Assembly: GCF_001049755.1 (NCBI RefSeq)
Contig: NZ_CVLB01000002.1
Location: 109,743 to 173,742, forward strand
Source of the DNA: Brachyspira suanatina
GTDB taxonomy: Bacteria > Spirochaetota > Brachyspiria > Brachyspirales > Brachyspiraceae
DNA length: 64,000 nt
Direction: 5' to 3'
Position numbers and translations under genes: made by a program. Positions 50,862 through 61,925 of this stretch are shown piece after piece. The first letter of the stretch is position 1, and the number at the start of each line of letters is the position of its first letter. The notes under the pieces are model-generated. The model was not told the DNA's origin. It saw only the letters and a program-made list of their open reading frames with translations, and ran no database searches.

Positions 50862-51551
50862 ATGCGTTTTTATATTATTATACTATCATTATTGATGATG
50901 TTGTTTTATTCAGTATCATTTACTCAAACTTACGGATATGACAAAGAGTATCAAAAGAAGTTAGAAGAAAGCGGTGTTGAAATAAATGATGCACAAAAAC
51001 AAAAAGTTAGAAATGATATAAGTAAATGGGCTAACTTTTATCTGGATAAACATTATCAATATAATGAAAAAGCTACATTAACACATCCTACTTCTAAAGA
51101 GAAGAAAACATTTAGATTTGATTGTTCAGGATATGTAGCTGCAGTTTATTGGGCTTCTAATATAGCGGTATTTGAAAAACAAGCAATTTTAGATTCTGGC
51201 GGAGTAAAAACTATATATTCTACTTTGTCAAAATATAAGAAAATTTACAAAGGTGTTTTGCCGAATGTTGGAGATATAATTATGTTTGACAAAACTACAT
51301 CTAATGATAAAAAGCTTACTCATGCCGGTATAGTAATAGAAGTTGATGAAAAAGATGAAACTGTAACATATATTCATGCCTCTACAAGTAAAGGACTTAT
51401 TATTGGATATATGAATTTAAAATACCCTGATTTAGCTAGAAAAGATGGGAAAATAATAAACAGTGCTCTTAAGAGAGGCGGAGGAGTTTCTTCTCTAGCA
51501 TCTCATTGCTTTAATAGCTATGGTACTATCTTAGATATACCTGAAAAATAA
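50862..51551 (+). CDS. NlpC/P60-family exported cysteine peptidase, paralogue
   Basis: This 229-residue protein closely matches the gene at 50186 in order and wording: signal peptide MRFYIIILSLLMMLFYSVSF, a ~35-residue insert after the signal (TQTYGYDKEYQKKLEESGVE), FDCSGYVAAVYW with Cys88, LTHAGIVIEVDEKDETVTYIHASTSKG and SLASHCFNSYGTIL at the end. The pair arose by tandem duplication, and the two probably have overlapping cell-wall roles. Confidence 0.82.
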   Translation: MRFYIIILSLLMMLFYSVSFTQTYGYDKEYQKKLEESGVEINDAQKQKVRNDISKWANFYLDKHYQYNEKATLTHPTSKEKKTFRFDCSGYVAAVYWASNIAVFEKQAILDSGGVKTIYSTLSKYKKIYKGVLPNVGDIIMFDKTTSNDKKLTHAGIVIEVDEKDETVTYIHASTSKGLIIGYMNLKYPDLARKDGKIINSALKRGGGVSSLASHCFNSYGTILDIPEK

Positions 51552-51621
51552 TAATTTGTAAATATTTGATATTTTATTAATATTTATTTATATATAAAGT
51601 TAAAATAAGTTTGGAGAATAC

Positions 51622-53733
51622 ATGAGTAGTAAAAAAAATAATAGAAGACAATCTATGCCGCAATCCGGAGGCGGAGGAAATCAAATCATAATAATACTTC
51701 TTCTTACAATGGTTGTAGTAATGGCTATAATGTACTTTCAAAAAACACCACAGGTGAAAGCTCAGGAATGGGATTATTCAACTGTAGTACAGAAAGTTAA
51801 AGAAGGAGTTGTTAAAGAAGTTACTATAGTAGATCAGAATATCAGAAATGGTAAAGCTATAGAAACAGTTAATGGAAAAATTACTGAGATAAACTTTTAC
51901 TCTTATATACCATTTACTGCAAGCGGATTCGTTAACTTGCTTATAGATAATAATGTTAAAGTTAGAGGAGAAGCTGAAAAACCTAGTTATTTAAGTCTTA
52001 TACTTGTAAACTTACTGCCTATATTGTTAATAGGATTTCTGCTTTGGTTCTTTATGTTCAGGCAGGTGCAGGGTTCTAATAACAGAGCTATGAGTTTCGG
52101 AAAAAGCAGAGCAAGACTTTTAACTAAAGAAGATGTAAAAGTAACTTTCAAAGATGTTGAAGGCTGTAAAGAAGCTAAAGAAGAATTACAGGAAGTTGTA
52201 CAATTCTTAAAAGATGCAAGCAAATTCACAAAACTTGGTGCTAAAATTCCTAAAGGTGTATTATTAGTAGGCCCTCCTGGTACTGGTAAAACTTTACTTG
52301 CTAAGGCAGTTGCTGGCGAAGCTAATGTGCCTTTCTTCAGTATGTCTGGTTCTGAATTTGTAGAAATGTTTGTAGGTGTTGGTGCTTCAAGAGTAAGAGA
52401 TTTATTTGAACAAGGTAAAAGATCTGCTCCTTGTATCATATTTATAGACGAGCTTGATGCTGTTGGTAGAACTAGAGGTGCTGGATACGGCGGCGGACAT
52501 GATGAAAGAGAACAAACATTAAACCAAATGCTTGTTGAAATGGACGGTTTCAATACTGATACTAGAATCATAATATTTGCTGCTACTAACAGACCTGATG
52601 TACTTGACCCTGCCCTACTTCGTCCTGGAAGATTTGACAGACAAGTTGTTGTTGATTTGCCTGACGTTAAAGGAAGAGAGGGAATATTTAAAGTGCATGT
52701 TGCTAAAATACAGCATGATCCTTCTATAGATTTGTATCATTTAGCTAGAGCGACTCCTGGTTTTTCTGGTGCTGATATTGCTAATATGGTTAATGAGGCT
52801 GCTTTAATTGCTGCTAGAAATGATAAACCAAGAGTAGAACTTTCTGATTTTGAAGAGGCTCGCGATAAGGTTATGATGGGACCTGAAAGAAGAAGCATAC
52901 TAATCAGTGAAAAAGAAAAATTAAATACTGCTTATCATGAGGCAGGACACACTTTAATGGCCGTACTTCTTCAAAATACTGATGCTTTACACAAAGTTAC
53001 TATTGTTCCTAGAGGAAGAAGTTTAGGTGCTACTTGGACTTTGCCTTCTGATGGAAGATATACTCTTCAAAGAAAAAAAGCTGTTGATGAAATGTCTTTG
53101 CTTCTTGGTGGACGCGTTGCTGAAGAATTCAAGTTTGGAGAAGATTCTGTAACTACAGGTGCTTCAAATGATATAGAAAGAGTTACTGAACTTGCTAGAA
53201 GAATGGTATGCGAATGGGGTATGAGTAGACTTGGACCTATATCATTCGGACAAAAAGAACAGCCTATTTTCTTAGGAAAAGAGATTGCTAGACATAAAGA
53301 TTACAGCGAAGAAACTGCTCAGAAAATAGATGAAGAAGTTCACAAATTCGTAATGAGAGCTTATGAAAGAACTAAAAAATTAATAGCTGAAAATGCTGAT
53401 AAATTTGAATCTTTATCTAGAGAATTGTTTGAAAAAGAATCTCTTGATATAGAAGATATAGAAAGAATATGTGAAGTAAAATTGGATAGAATAAAAGATA
53501 AGCTAGTTTATGCTGGTAAAGACCCAAAAAGAGGTACTGATGAGCTTGAAGACCCTTCAGCATATCAGGAAGGTGAAGTAAAAAGCGTAAAAGAGGAAGT
53601 TTTTAATACTCCTATAAAACCTCTTAAAAAATCTGATAAAGCTGAAAGCGATAAAGAAGAAGTTAAATCTATAAAGAAATCAAGTGTTAAAAAAGTTTCT
53701 TCTTCTACTAGAAAGAAAAAAACAGAAGAATAA
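51622..53733 (+). CDS. ftsH: ATP-dependent membrane zinc protease FtsH
   Basis: The 703-residue protein has two membrane segments (~22-40 and ~120-145) around a periplasmic domain. It also has an AAA domain with Walker A GPPGTGKT (~residue 217), Walker [14 protein letters not shown] and sensor [18 protein letters not shown], and a peptidase domain with HEAGH (~440). It degrades damaged membrane proteins and short-lived regulators. A Lys/Ser-rich tail of ~50 residues extends the C-terminus. It is followed by a bidirectional terminator. Confidence 0.97.
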   Translation: MSSKKNNRRQSMPQSGGGGNQIIIILLLTMVVVMAIMYFQKTPQVKAQEWDYSTVVQKVKEGVVKEVTIVDQNIRNGKAIETVNGKITEINFYSYIPFTASGFVNLLIDNNVKVRGEAEKPSYLSLILVNLLPILLIGFLLWFFMFRQVQGSNNRAMSFGKSRARLLTKEDVKVTFKDVEGCKEAKEELQEVVQFLKDASKFTKLGAKIPKGVLLVGPPGTGKTLLAKAVAGEANVPFFSMSGSEFVEMFVGVGASRVRDLFEQGKRSAPCIIFIDELDAVGRTRGAGYGGGHDEREQTLNQMLVEMDGFNTDTRIIIFAATNRPDVLDPALLRPGRFDRQVVVDLPDVKGREGIFKVHVAKIQHDPSIDLYHLARATPGFSGADIANMVNEAALIAARNDKPRVELSDFEEARDKVMMGPERRSILISEKEKLNTAYHEAGHTLMAVLLQNTDALHKVTIVPRGRSLGATWTLPSDGRYTLQRKKAVDEMSLLLGGRVAEEFKFGEDSVTTGASNDIERVTELARRMVCEWGMSRLGPISFGQKEQPIFLGKEIARHKDYSEETAQKIDEEVHKFVMRAYERTKKLIAENADKFESLSRELFEKESLDIEDIERICEVKLDRIKDKLVYAGKDPKRGTDELEDPSAYQEGEVKSVKEEVFNTPIKPLKKSDKAESDKEEVKSIKKSSVKKVSSSTRKKKTEE

Positions 53734-53756
53734 AAAAATATTTTTCTGATTAAAAT

Positions 53757-53796
53757 AAAATGCCATAGCATGTAAAAATGTTATGGCATTTTTTAT
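53757..53796. terminator. Bidirectional terminator between ftsH and the P1-peptidase gene
   Basis: AAAATGCCATAGCAT pairs with ATGTTATGGCATTTT, with T-runs on both strands, so it can end transcription from both convergent genes. Confidence 0.85.
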
Positions 53797-53820
53797 ATAT
53801 ACTGAAAATTTTTAAGCCAC

Positions 53821-54807
53821 TCAATTTTTTATATCATTTAAGCATTTAAAACCATGAGAAGTTTCAGCATTTCTAACAGCATTATTTATAGCCTTACCCA
53901 TTACAATAGCAGCAATAGTTCCTACTGCATCCAAATTAGCATTAACATCGCCTACACTCATAGCATAAATACTGTCGCCGTCTAATGTGGTATGAACTGG
54001 TTTTATAGCTCTTGCAAATCCATTATGTGCCATTGAAGCTATCTTTCCCATTTGTGATTTTGTAAATTTAGCATTTGTTATAATAGCACCTATTGTCGTA
54101 TTTTCTTTTGTATTTGAAACATTAGAAGTGAAAGATAAATTATTATTCTGCGTAATTTTTATTAACTCTTCTTCTGAACTTCTAAATCCATTTTTATTTT
54201 CATTAAGAACACCAGCAATCATTTTACCACTGTCATAATCATATACATCACCGAAAGCATTAACAGAAACTACTGCCCCAATCTTCACATCATCAACTTG
54301 TACAGCATAGAAACCAAGTCCGGACTTCATGGCATAATCAGCACCTAGTATCTTTCCCACAGTTGCCCCTGTTCCAGCCCCATAATTACCCATTTTAGGA
54401 TTATTACTTTGAGCATTAACACAAGCCTCATATCCCATATTAATATCAGGACGCACTTTATAATCTCCAATTCTCAAATCGAATATACAAGACTGACATA
54501 CTAAAGGCACCTTTGTAATACCAACATCAAAACCGATATTTCTCTCCTCTAAATATTTCATAACTCCGCCTGAAGCATCTAATCCGAATGCACTTCCTCC
54601 GCTAAGAAGCACTGCATGAACTATATCAGTAGAAGCTTGTGCCTTTGTGAGTTCGCTTTCTCTTGAAGCCGGTCCCCCTCCCCTAACATCTAAACCTATA
54701 ACAGCACCTCTTTCACATATTATAACTGTACAGCCTGTTGCTGCTTCCTTGTTTTGAGCATTGCCTATTTTTATATTTTCTATATCTGTGATTTTTATCT
54801 CTTTCAT
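53821..54807 (-). CDS. P1-family (S58) peptidase
   Basis: The 328-residue protein fits the DmpA/BapA Ntn-like group: EAATGCTVIICERGAVIGLDVRGGGPASRE, HAVLLSGGSAFGLDASGGVMKYLEERNIG, and NTTIGAIITNAKFTKSQ, where the autocatalytic residue is expected. Relatives are aminopeptidases that process themselves into two chains. No signal peptide is present, so it is cytoplasmic. It is a single gene convergent to ftsH. Confidence 0.88.
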   Translation of the reverse strand: MKEIKITDIENIKIGNAQNKEAATGCTVIICERGAVIGLDVRGGGPASRESELTKAQASTDIVHAVLLSGGSAFGLDASGGVMKYLEERNIGFDVGITKVPLVCQSCIFDLRIGDYKVRPDINMGYEACVNAQSNNPKMGNYGAGTGATVGKILGADYAMKSGLGFYAVQVDDVKIGAVVSVNAFGDVYDYDSGKMIAGVLNENKNGFRSSEEELIKITQNNNLSFTSNVSNTKENTTIGAIITNAKFTKSQMGKIASMAHNGFARAIKPVHTTLDGDSIYAMSVGDVNANLDAVGTIAAIVMGKAINNAVRNAETSHGFKCLNDIKN

Positions 54808-55405
54808 AATCCTATCCTAACTTATTTATTATATGATATTTATAAAACAAAATAAAAAGAAATGCAAACTATTTTTTATAATACGCATATTAGAAAATAA
54901 GTGGCGGGTGGGCGGGCTTATATAAGTTAATAAAAAAATTTAAATGCTTTTTTATAAAATACTTATAAGATTAATAAAGCCAAATTAATATATACTGAAA
55001 ATTTTTAAGTTTGTCAATTTTTTGTTGTTCTTTTTCCCGCCGCAAAAAGAACCAAAAAGTGCAAGTATAAAATTAGTCCTAAATTATACTAAAATAGTAT
55101 TACATGTAATATGGATTATTAATTTAAGCTAAAATATAGCCTTTCGCAAAGCGTATCCGAGTTTATCGAGGATATAGCTTCTCGCCGTAGGCGGGCTTCG
55201 CCTGTGGCAATACCACAGGCACTTCCTTCGGTCGCAAAAGAAGTGGGGTGCTGCGTAAGCACGCAAAGCGGTGGGCAAAGCCCTGCAAATATTTAAAATT
55301 TAAAAAAATTATTTTTGACAAAATATATTTGTTTTGGTATAAGCTAAAATATATCCTTTTCCTACAAAATATAGCTGTCTACTTAGTAAATACAAATAAT
55401 AAAAT
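54808..55405. repeat. Gene-free repeat region, left of the sulfatase block
   Basis: A G-rich run (GGCGGGTGGGCGGG, 54903-54916) is followed by a long repeat at ~54985-55385. That repeat has GTTGTTCTTTTTCCCGCCGC, TTACATGTAATAT, AAGCTAAAATATAGCC, GAAGTGGGGTGC, CAAAGCCCTGCA and TTATTTTTGACAAAATATA. The same order of phrases recurs on the opposite strand at 61615-61915. No gene is seen. Confidence 0.7.
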
Positions 55406-56638
55406 TTAATTATTCTTTTTCACCACTACAATAGGGCTTTCCTTTATTCTCATAATCTCTCTAATATCTATATTATTTTCCAAAAGCTCCCTCATAGCTT
55501 TCATGTAAGGGTGGATATGATAAAAATATTTTTTGTATCCTTCACATAAATAATTTTTTCCATCTTCACCATCATAAAATTTATCGAATCTATTTTTTGG
55601 GCATTCTCCTCTGCAGGCAAATAAAGCATCGCATCTTAAACAGTTTTTAGGCAAATTCGATTTTTTAAGTCCGAAAGTTTTCTGTTTATCTGAATCAATT
55701 ATATATCTAGGATTATCTGTTATTATGTTACCTATTTTATAATCAGGATAAACATAATGATCGCAGCTGTAAATATCCCCATTATGCTCAACTACAGTAC
55801 AGCCGCTGCATTCTTTTGCAAATAAACATATAGTACTATCTAAACCAAGCCAAGAAGTTAAAGCCCATTCAAAGTTCATAACAAATATTTCCCCAACATC
55901 TTTTTTAACCCATTCATCAAAAATAGATATTAAAAAATCTCCATAACATTCAGGCTCTACAGAATAATCAGTAACTTTTTCATTTGAATTGCTGTTAGGT
56001 ATAGAATGAGTTAGAGAAAGTTTTTTAGCTTCTTCATCTGGAAGTCTTTCTACTATAGGAGAAAATTGTATATATTTAACTTTATTTTCTTTGAAGAAGT
56101 TATATATTTCTAAAGGATATTTAGAAGAGTATCTGCTTACAGAAGCTAAAACATTGAAATCTATATTATAATCCTGAAGCAGTTTCAAAGAATTAAAAAC
56201 TCTGTCAAAAGTACCATTTCCAAAAATATCTTTTCTGTATTTATCATGAATATCTTTATTGCCGTCTAAACTTAAACCAACAAGAAAATTATTTTCTTTT
56301 AAGAATTTACACCAATCATCATCTATTAAAAGCCCATTAGTTTGCAATGAATTAGTGATATTTTTATTACCCGTATATTTTTTTTGAAGTTTTACAACAT
56401 CTTTATAAAAATCCAAAGAAGCAAGAGTAGGCTCCCCGCCCTGCCAAACAAAACTTATTTCCGGTATGTCCTGAGTTTCTATATATTTTTTTATATAATT
56501 TTCTAAAACCTCATAAGACATTTTATATTTTTCACTGTATTTAAATAATGATTTTTTCTCTAAATAAAAACAATATTCACATCTTATATTACATATAGGG
56601 CCGAAAGGCTTAGCCATTAAATGATAACCTTTATTCAT
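55406..56638 (-). CDS. Anaerobic sulfatase maturase (radical SAM)
   Basis: I start at ATG 56636-56638 (MNKGYHLMAKPFG), behind AAAGGAG; an upstream in-frame ATG would add 15 residues without a binding site. The 410-residue protein has the radical SAM cluster Cys16-x3-Cys20-x2-Cys23 (CNIRCEYC) and SPASM-type cysteines in the C-terminal half (CTVVEHNGDIYSCDHYVYP; CLRCDALFACRGECPKNRF; LCEGYKKYF). Such enzymes convert Ser or Cys in sulfatases to formylglycine without oxygen. The adjacent sulfatases carry Ser at that position, the expected substrates. Confidence 0.92.
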   Translation of the reverse strand: MNKGYHLMAKPFGPICNIRCEYCFYLEKKSLFKYSEKYKMSYEVLENYIKKYIETQDIPEISFVWQGGEPTLASLDFYKDVVKLQKKYTGNKNITNSLQTNGLLIDDDWCKFLKENNFLVGLSLDGNKDIHDKYRKDIFGNGTFDRVFNSLKLLQDYNIDFNVLASVSRYSSKYPLEIYNFFKENKVKYIQFSPIVERLPDEEAKKLSLTHSIPNSNSNEKVTDYSVEPECYGDFLISIFDEWVKKDVGEIFVMNFEWALTSWLGLDSTICLFAKECSGCTVVEHNGDIYSCDHYVYPDYKIGNIITDNPRYIIDSDKQKTFGLKKSNLPKNCLRCDALFACRGECPKNRFDKFYDGEDGKNYLCEGYKKYFYHIHPYMKAMRELLENNIDIREIMRIKESPIVVVKKNN

Positions 56639-56673
56639 ATAATTCTCCTTTATAATATAAATAAAAAAATAAA

Positions 56674-56705
56674 ATCCGCACACGATTTAACAGCATGCGG
56701 TTTTA
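56674..56705 (-). terminator. Terminator between sulfatase and maturase genes
   Basis: On the minus strand AAAACCGCATGC pairs with GTGTGCGGATTTT and is followed by ATTTTTTTATTT. It follows a second stem (56757-56786, TTTAAGGGGGG with TCCCTCTTAAA) after the sulfatase stop. Leaky read-through could still link both genes. Confidence 0.65.
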
Positions 56706-56806
56706 GGGGAAAATAAAAAATAAAAAAAATTTTAAGATATCAAATTTAAGAATGTATTTAAGAGGGAATAATTATCCCCCCTTAAAAACAAAAATTAGAG
56801 TATTAA

Positions 56807-59173
56807 TTATTTAAGTAAATCATCTCCTAAATTTATATTAACTTCTTCTACATTTCCATTAAATGCATAATTATCTTTATAATACAAACTTACTTTAGAT
56901 CCTACATCTTCCCCAATACTGAAATAGTCATAAGAAATCATTATAGGCAAAGTATTTATATCTGAAGTAGCAACAACATTTCCGTCTATAATCATATCAA
57001 TGACTCCGCTGTTTACATCATCTTTTTTATAGTCCATAACTATATTATGATTTCCTGATTCAAGTTTTGTAGGAGATATAACTTTTTGTCTTTCTCCTAA
57101 ATGATTGTATTCATATACTAAATTACCATCATAATTTACATATAATACATAACCTCCGTCTAAACCGCCATTAGCATATATAACACCAGAAGCTTTATTA
57201 GGAACTTCTACATCAACATTTATTTTATGAGAAACTGATCCTGTATGTGCTGCTGATAATGAGAAGAAATATCCGTCTTCTTTTTTATAAGTATAATTTG
57301 TTGCTCTAAGTTTTGATGAAGGAGGTCGGTACCAAACTGAACCTACACCAGCATATCCTATACCTTTAGGAACAAAGCTAAAGAATCTGTATAATCTCAT
57401 ATATTCTTCTGCATCTTTTGAAACTGCTTTACCAGTCTGCATAGAAGTAAGTACATCTTTTGCTAATTGTCCGTAACGCTCTATTAATATTTTACTGTCT
57501 ACCCTATGAGCAAAATCAATTAATAAATTTTGTGCTCCGTTAAAATCTCTTTTTACAGTTTCTTCATATTTTGAAGCCATCTCTTTTACTTTATCCGGCA
57601 TAGAAGAAGCTAGATTTTTCATTTGAGTAGGATCATTATTTATATCATAAAGCTCCCATTCCTGAGTTTTAGGATTAGTTACAATAATATATCCGCTTCC
57701 GTCTGCATAGGTTCTGTCAAGCATCATCATTAAAGCTATTTCTTTTCTAGGATTAGTCATAGGTTCAGAACTTTCAAAACTTTCTTTAAAAGATATACCC
57801 TGCATCTTTTCCTGTTTAACACCATTAACTTCTGTGAGAGGCTCAAAACCTAATACATCAAGCATAGTAGGTGAAATATCAAATACCGCTATCATCTCTT
57901 TTGATATTCTGCCTTTATCAGCTATGCCATTAGCCCAAGAAGCTATACAGAAAGTTTTAACTCCGCCGTAATGTGCTTTAGTTTTAAAATATCTTAATGG
58001 AGTATTTGAAACATTAGCCCAGCCGCTGTTATACTCTGTTCCGTATACAGCACTTCCGAATTCATCTATCAAATTGTATTGAGTATCTATATCATGAACA
58101 TATAAGTTTTCATTAGCATGAGCCATTAAACTTCCTGTTCTTCCTCCATTATAATTAGCTCCATTATCTGAAACTACTATAAAGATAGTATTATCATATA
58201 CGCCCCTTTTTTTCATTTCTGAAATTAAGCGTCCTATTTGTTCATCAGTATGTTCTAAAAAGCCTGCATAAGTTTCCATATGTCTTATAGCAACTGCTTT
58301 TTCTTTTTCTGTTAAGCTATCCCAAGCAGGTACATCTTCATTTCTTTCTGACAATATTGCATCAGCAGGCATTATACCTAATTCTTTTTGTCTTTCAAAT
58401 ATCTTTTGTCTTTCAACGTCCCAGCCATGATCAAATTTGCCTTTATATTTATCTATATATTTTTTAGCGACATTAAAAGGGCCATGCATAGCACCGAATG
58501 CCACATAAGCAAAGAAAGGTTCGTTTTTAGATTCATCAATATATTCTAAAGTTTTATCAACTATATCTTGGCTTAAATGATAATTAGGATCTGACGTATC
58601 TGCTATTATATAATTATCCCCTTCTATCATACCGCCCGGCTGATTCTGATTAGCCTGACTAGCTACGAAATTGTAATTTTTATCAAAACCTTTTCCTGAA
58701 GGCCAATGATATTTATCTCCGTCTGGTGTAAACTCATCATAAGGCCCTAAATGCCATTTTCCTATAGCATAAGTATTGTATCCGTTAGCCTGCAATGTAT
58801 GAGTGAAAGGGGCATGTTCTTTTTTTATTCTTCCTGTGATATTTGGAGCTAATTCTCCAAAATCAACATCGCTTACAACTCCCATTCCAACCTTATTGGC
58901 TTCGCATCCTGTAAGAAGTGATGCTCTGCTTGGCGAACTCAAAGGAGAAGTAAAATAATTAACATACCTTATACCATTTTGAGCCAAAGCATCAATATTC
59001 GGTGTGGATATGCTTGAACCATAACAGCCTAAATCACCGAATCCCATATCATCTAATACTATATAAACAATATTAGGCTTCTCTGATTGAGTTTCAGTTG
59101 AACATGATACTGCAGAAGCAGCCACCATTAAAGATGTACCGAAACAAAATCCTTTTTTAAATTTATTTGTCAT
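56807..59173 (-). CDS. Lipoprotein sulfatase, Ser-type (copy 1)
   Basis: The 788-residue protein has a lipoprotein signal (MVAASAVSC, Cys24), the metal-binding start NIVYIVLDDMGFGDLGCYG (Asp41, Asp42) and the formylglycine motif S79-S-P-S-R83 followed by ASLLTG. GKWHLGP and NGANYNGG lie in the catalytic core. Residues ~620-788 are a beta-sandwich-like C-terminal domain (NVEVPNKASGVIYANGGLDGGYVLYVN). It hydrolyses sulfate esters outside the inner membrane, probably on host glycans; the exact substrate is unknown. Strongly similar to the next gene, 35 bases upstream, so the two are cotranscribed. Confidence 0.93.
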   Translation of the reverse strand: MTNKFKKGFCFGTSLMVAASAVSCSTETQSEKPNIVYIVLDDMGFGDLGCYGSSISTPNIDALAQNGIRYVNYFTSPLSSPSRASLLTGCEANKVGMGVVSDVDFGELAPNITGRIKKEHAPFTHTLQANGYNTYAIGKWHLGPYDEFTPDGDKYHWPSGKGFDKNYNFVASQANQNQPGGMIEGDNYIIADTSDPNYHLSQDIVDKTLEYIDESKNEPFFAYVAFGAMHGPFNVAKKYIDKYKGKFDHGWDVERQKIFERQKELGIMPADAILSERNEDVPAWDSLTEKEKAVAIRHMETYAGFLEHTDEQIGRLISEMKKRGVYDNTIFIVVSDNGANYNGGRTGSLMAHANENLYVHDIDTQYNLIDEFGSAVYGTEYNSGWANVSNTPLRYFKTKAHYGGVKTFCIASWANGIADKGRISKEMIAVFDISPTMLDVLGFEPLTEVNGVKQEKMQGISFKESFESSEPMTNPRKEIALMMMLDRTYADGSGYIIVTNPKTQEWELYDINNDPTQMKNLASSMPDKVKEMASKYEETVKRDFNGAQNLLIDFAHRVDSKILIERYGQLAKDVLTSMQTGKAVSKDAEEYMRLYRFFSFVPKGIGYAGVGSVWYRPPSSKLRATNYTYKKEDGYFFSLSAAHTGSVSHKINVDVEVPNKASGVIYANGGLDGGYVLYVNYDGNLVYEYNHLGERQKVISPTKLESGNHNIVMDYKKDDVNSGVIDMIIDGNVVATSDINTLPIMISYDYFSIGEDVGSKVSLYYKDNYAFNGNVEEVNINLGDDLLK

Positions 59174-59208
59174 ATATCATACTCCTTTATAAATATTTAA
59201 AAATATTT

Positions 59209-61587
59209 CTATTTTAATAAATCATCTCCAAGCACTATATTAACTTCATCTACCTTGCCATTAAATACATAATCATCTTTATAATCTAAACTCACTTTAG
59301 AGCCTACATCTTCACCTATACTGAAATAATCATAAGAAATCATTATAGGAAGCATTTTCACAGTAGAACTTGCAACTGCATTTCCGTCTATAATCATATC
59401 AATGACTCCGCTATTTACTTTGTCTTTCTTATAATCCATAACTATATTATATTTACCTGCTTTCATTACTTCAGGTGATATAACTTTCTGTCTTTCTCCT
59501 AAATAATTATATTCGTATACAAGGTTTCCATTATCATTTATATAAAGTGTATATCCGCCGTCTAAACCGCCGTTAGCATATATAACACCTTTGGCATTAT
59601 TAGGCACTTCTATATCAACATTAATCTTATGAGAAACAGGGCCTGTTCTTGCTGCTGATAATGAGAAGAAATATCCGTCTTCTTTTTTGTATGTATAGTT
59701 TGTTGCTCTGAATTTAGATGTTGAAGGATAATACCAAACAGAGCCTACTCCAGTATATCCTGCACCTTCAGGAACATAACTAAAGAATTTATAAAGTCTT
59801 AAATATTCCTCTGCATCTTTTGATACAGCCTTACCAGTTTTTAGAGAAGTAAGCACATCTGAAGCTAATTGTCCGTAGCGTTTTGTTAATGTTTCCGGGC
59901 TAGTTTTATGTACTATATCCATAAGTAAATTTTCTGAGTCATGGAATTCTCTTCTTACTGTTTCATACTTCAAAGCCATTTCTTTTACCTTGTCCGGCAT
60001 AGAAGAAGCTAAATTATTTATCTGAGTAGGATCATTATTTATATCATATAATTCCCATTCCTGAGTTTTAGGATTAGTTACTATAATATATCCGCTTCCG
60101 TCTGCATAGGTTCTGTCAAGCATCATAAGCAAAGCTATTTCTTTTCTAGGATTAGTCATAGTATTAGAACTTTCAAAACTTTCTTTGAATGATATACCCT
60201 GCATTTTTTCCTGCTTCACTCCGTTAACTTGACTTAAAGGTTCTGCTCCTATAATATCAAGCATAGTAGGAGTTATATCAAATACAGCTATCATATCTTT
60301 TGAAATTCTGCCTTTATCAACTATTCCATTAACCCAAGAAGCTATACAGAAAGTTTTAACTCCGCCGTAATGAGTTTTAGTTTTGAAATATCTTAATGGA
60401 GTATTTGAAACATTAGCCCAGCCTTTATTATATTCTGTTCCATATAAAGCACTTCCGAATTCATCTAATAAACTATATTGCGTATCTAAATCATGAACAT
60501 ATAAATTTTCATTAGCATGATTCATTATACTTCCGTTTCTTCCGCCATTATAATTTGCCCCATTATCTGAAACAATTATAAATATAGTATTATCATAAAC
60601 TCCCCTCTTTTTCATTTCTGAAACAAGATATCCTATCTGCTCATCAGTATGCTCTAAAAAGCCTGCATAAGTTTCCATATGTCTTGCCGCAACTGCTTTT
60701 TCTTTATCTGTTAAACTATCCCAAGAAGGTACTTCATCATTTCTTTCTGATAATACTGCATCAGCTGGCATTATTCCCAACTCTTTTTGTCTTTCAAATA
60801 TTTTTTCTCTTTCAACGTCCCAGCCATGATCAAATTTACCTTTATATTTATCTATATATTTTTTAGCAACATTGAAAGGGCCATGCATAGCACCGAATGC
60901 CACATAAGCAAAGAAAGGTTCATTTTTAGATTCATCAATATATTTTAATGTTCTATCAACTATATCTTTACTCAAATGATAATCAGGATCTGAAGTATCC
61001 GGAACTATAAACTCATCGCCTTCTATAATACCGCCAGGCTGAAATTGATTAGCCTGTCCTGCTATAAAATTATAATTCTTATCGAATCCTTTTCCTGAAG
61101 GCCAATGATATTTATCTCCGTCCGGTGTAAACTCATCATAAGGGCCTAAATGCCATTTTCCTATAGCATAAGTGTTATATCCATTTGCTTTTAAAGTATG
61201 AGTGATAGGTGCATGTTCCGGCTTTATTCTTCCTGCCATATTAGGTGCTAAATCTCCGAAATCAACTTGACTTACCGCTCCCATTCCTACTTTATTAGCT
61301 TCGCACCCTGTAAGAAGTGATGCTCTGCTTGGCGAACTTAAAGGAGAAGTAAAATAATTAACATACCTTATACCATTTTGAGCCAAAGCATCAATATTTG
61401 GTGTAGATATGCTTGAGCCGTAGCAGCCTAAATCACCGAATCCCATATCATCTAATACTATATAAACAATATTAGGCTTCTCTGATTGATTCTTATTTTC
61501 AGTTGAACAGGATACTGCAGATGCCGCTATGAGTACAGATGAGCCTATACAAAAACCTTTTTTTAAATTATTATTATTTTTCCTCAT
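59209..61587 (-). CDS. Lipoprotein sulfatase, Ser-type (copy 2)
   Basis: The 792-residue protein is a close paralogue of the downstream gene: lipobox ASAVSC (Cys27), PNIVYIVLDDMGFGDLGCYG, Ser84-S-P-S-R88, GKWHLGPYDEF, and the same C-terminal beta domain. Differences cluster around residues 530-570 and in surface loops, suggesting a different substrate preference. The order maturase-sulfatase-sulfatase on one strand suggests joint expression. ATG has AAGGAG upstream. Confidence 0.93.
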   Translation of the reverse strand: MRKNNNNLKKGFCIGSSVLIAASAVSCSTENKNQSEKPNIVYIVLDDMGFGDLGCYGSSISTPNIDALAQNGIRYVNYFTSPLSSPSRASLLTGCEANKVGMGAVSQVDFGDLAPNMAGRIKPEHAPITHTLKANGYNTYAIGKWHLGPYDEFTPDGDKYHWPSGKGFDKNYNFIAGQANQFQPGGIIEGDEFIVPDTSDPDYHLSKDIVDRTLKYIDESKNEPFFAYVAFGAMHGPFNVAKKYIDKYKGKFDHGWDVEREKIFERQKELGIMPADAVLSERNDEVPSWDSLTDKEKAVAARHMETYAGFLEHTDEQIGYLVSEMKKRGVYDNTIFIIVSDNGANYNGGRNGSIMNHANENLYVHDLDTQYSLLDEFGSALYGTEYNKGWANVSNTPLRYFKTKTHYGGVKTFCIASWVNGIVDKGRISKDMIAVFDITPTMLDIIGAEPLSQVNGVKQEKMQGISFKESFESSNTMTNPRKEIALLMMLDRTYADGSGYIIVTNPKTQEWELYDINNDPTQINNLASSMPDKVKEMALKYETVRREFHDSENLLMDIVHKTSPETLTKRYGQLASDVLTSLKTGKAVSKDAEEYLRLYKFFSYVPEGAGYTGVGSVWYYPSTSKFRATNYTYKKEDGYFFSLSAARTGPVSHKINVDIEVPNNAKGVIYANGGLDGGYTLYINDNGNLVYEYNYLGERQKVISPEVMKAGKYNIVMDYKKDKVNSGVIDMIIDGNAVASSTVKMLPIMISYDYFSIGEDVGSKVSLDYKDDYVFNGKVDEVNIVLGDDLLK

Positions 61588-61925
61588 ATACTATTTTATT
61601 CTCCTTACAATTCGTATTTTTTATATATACCTAAACAACTATATTTTATCAAAAATAATTTTTTTACTTTTAAATGTCTGCAGGGCTTTGCCCCGCACCC
61701 CACTTCTTTTGTTGCCACAAAGAAGCAAAAAGGCTATATTTTAGCTTAAATTGATAAATTATATTACATGTAAAATAATTTTAGTATGATTTAGTACTAA
61801 TTTTACATTTACACTTTCGAGGATATAAGGTTCTTTGACGAAGTCCGCCTGCAACCGAAGGAAGTGCCTTTTAGGTATGTTGTGCAGCGGGGAAAAAGAA
61901 CAACAAAATAATTTACAAATACTAA
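61588..61925. repeat. Gene-free repeat region, right of the sulfatase pair
   Basis: It holds the same phrases as 54985-55385 in reverse orientation (61615-61915): ATATTTTATCAAAAATAA, TGCAGGGCTTTGCCCC, CCCCACTTC, GGCTATATTTTAGCTT, ATTACATGTAA and GAACAACAAAATAA. The two copies thus bracket the maturase and two sulfatases as an inverted pair. No gene is seen. Confidence 0.7.
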
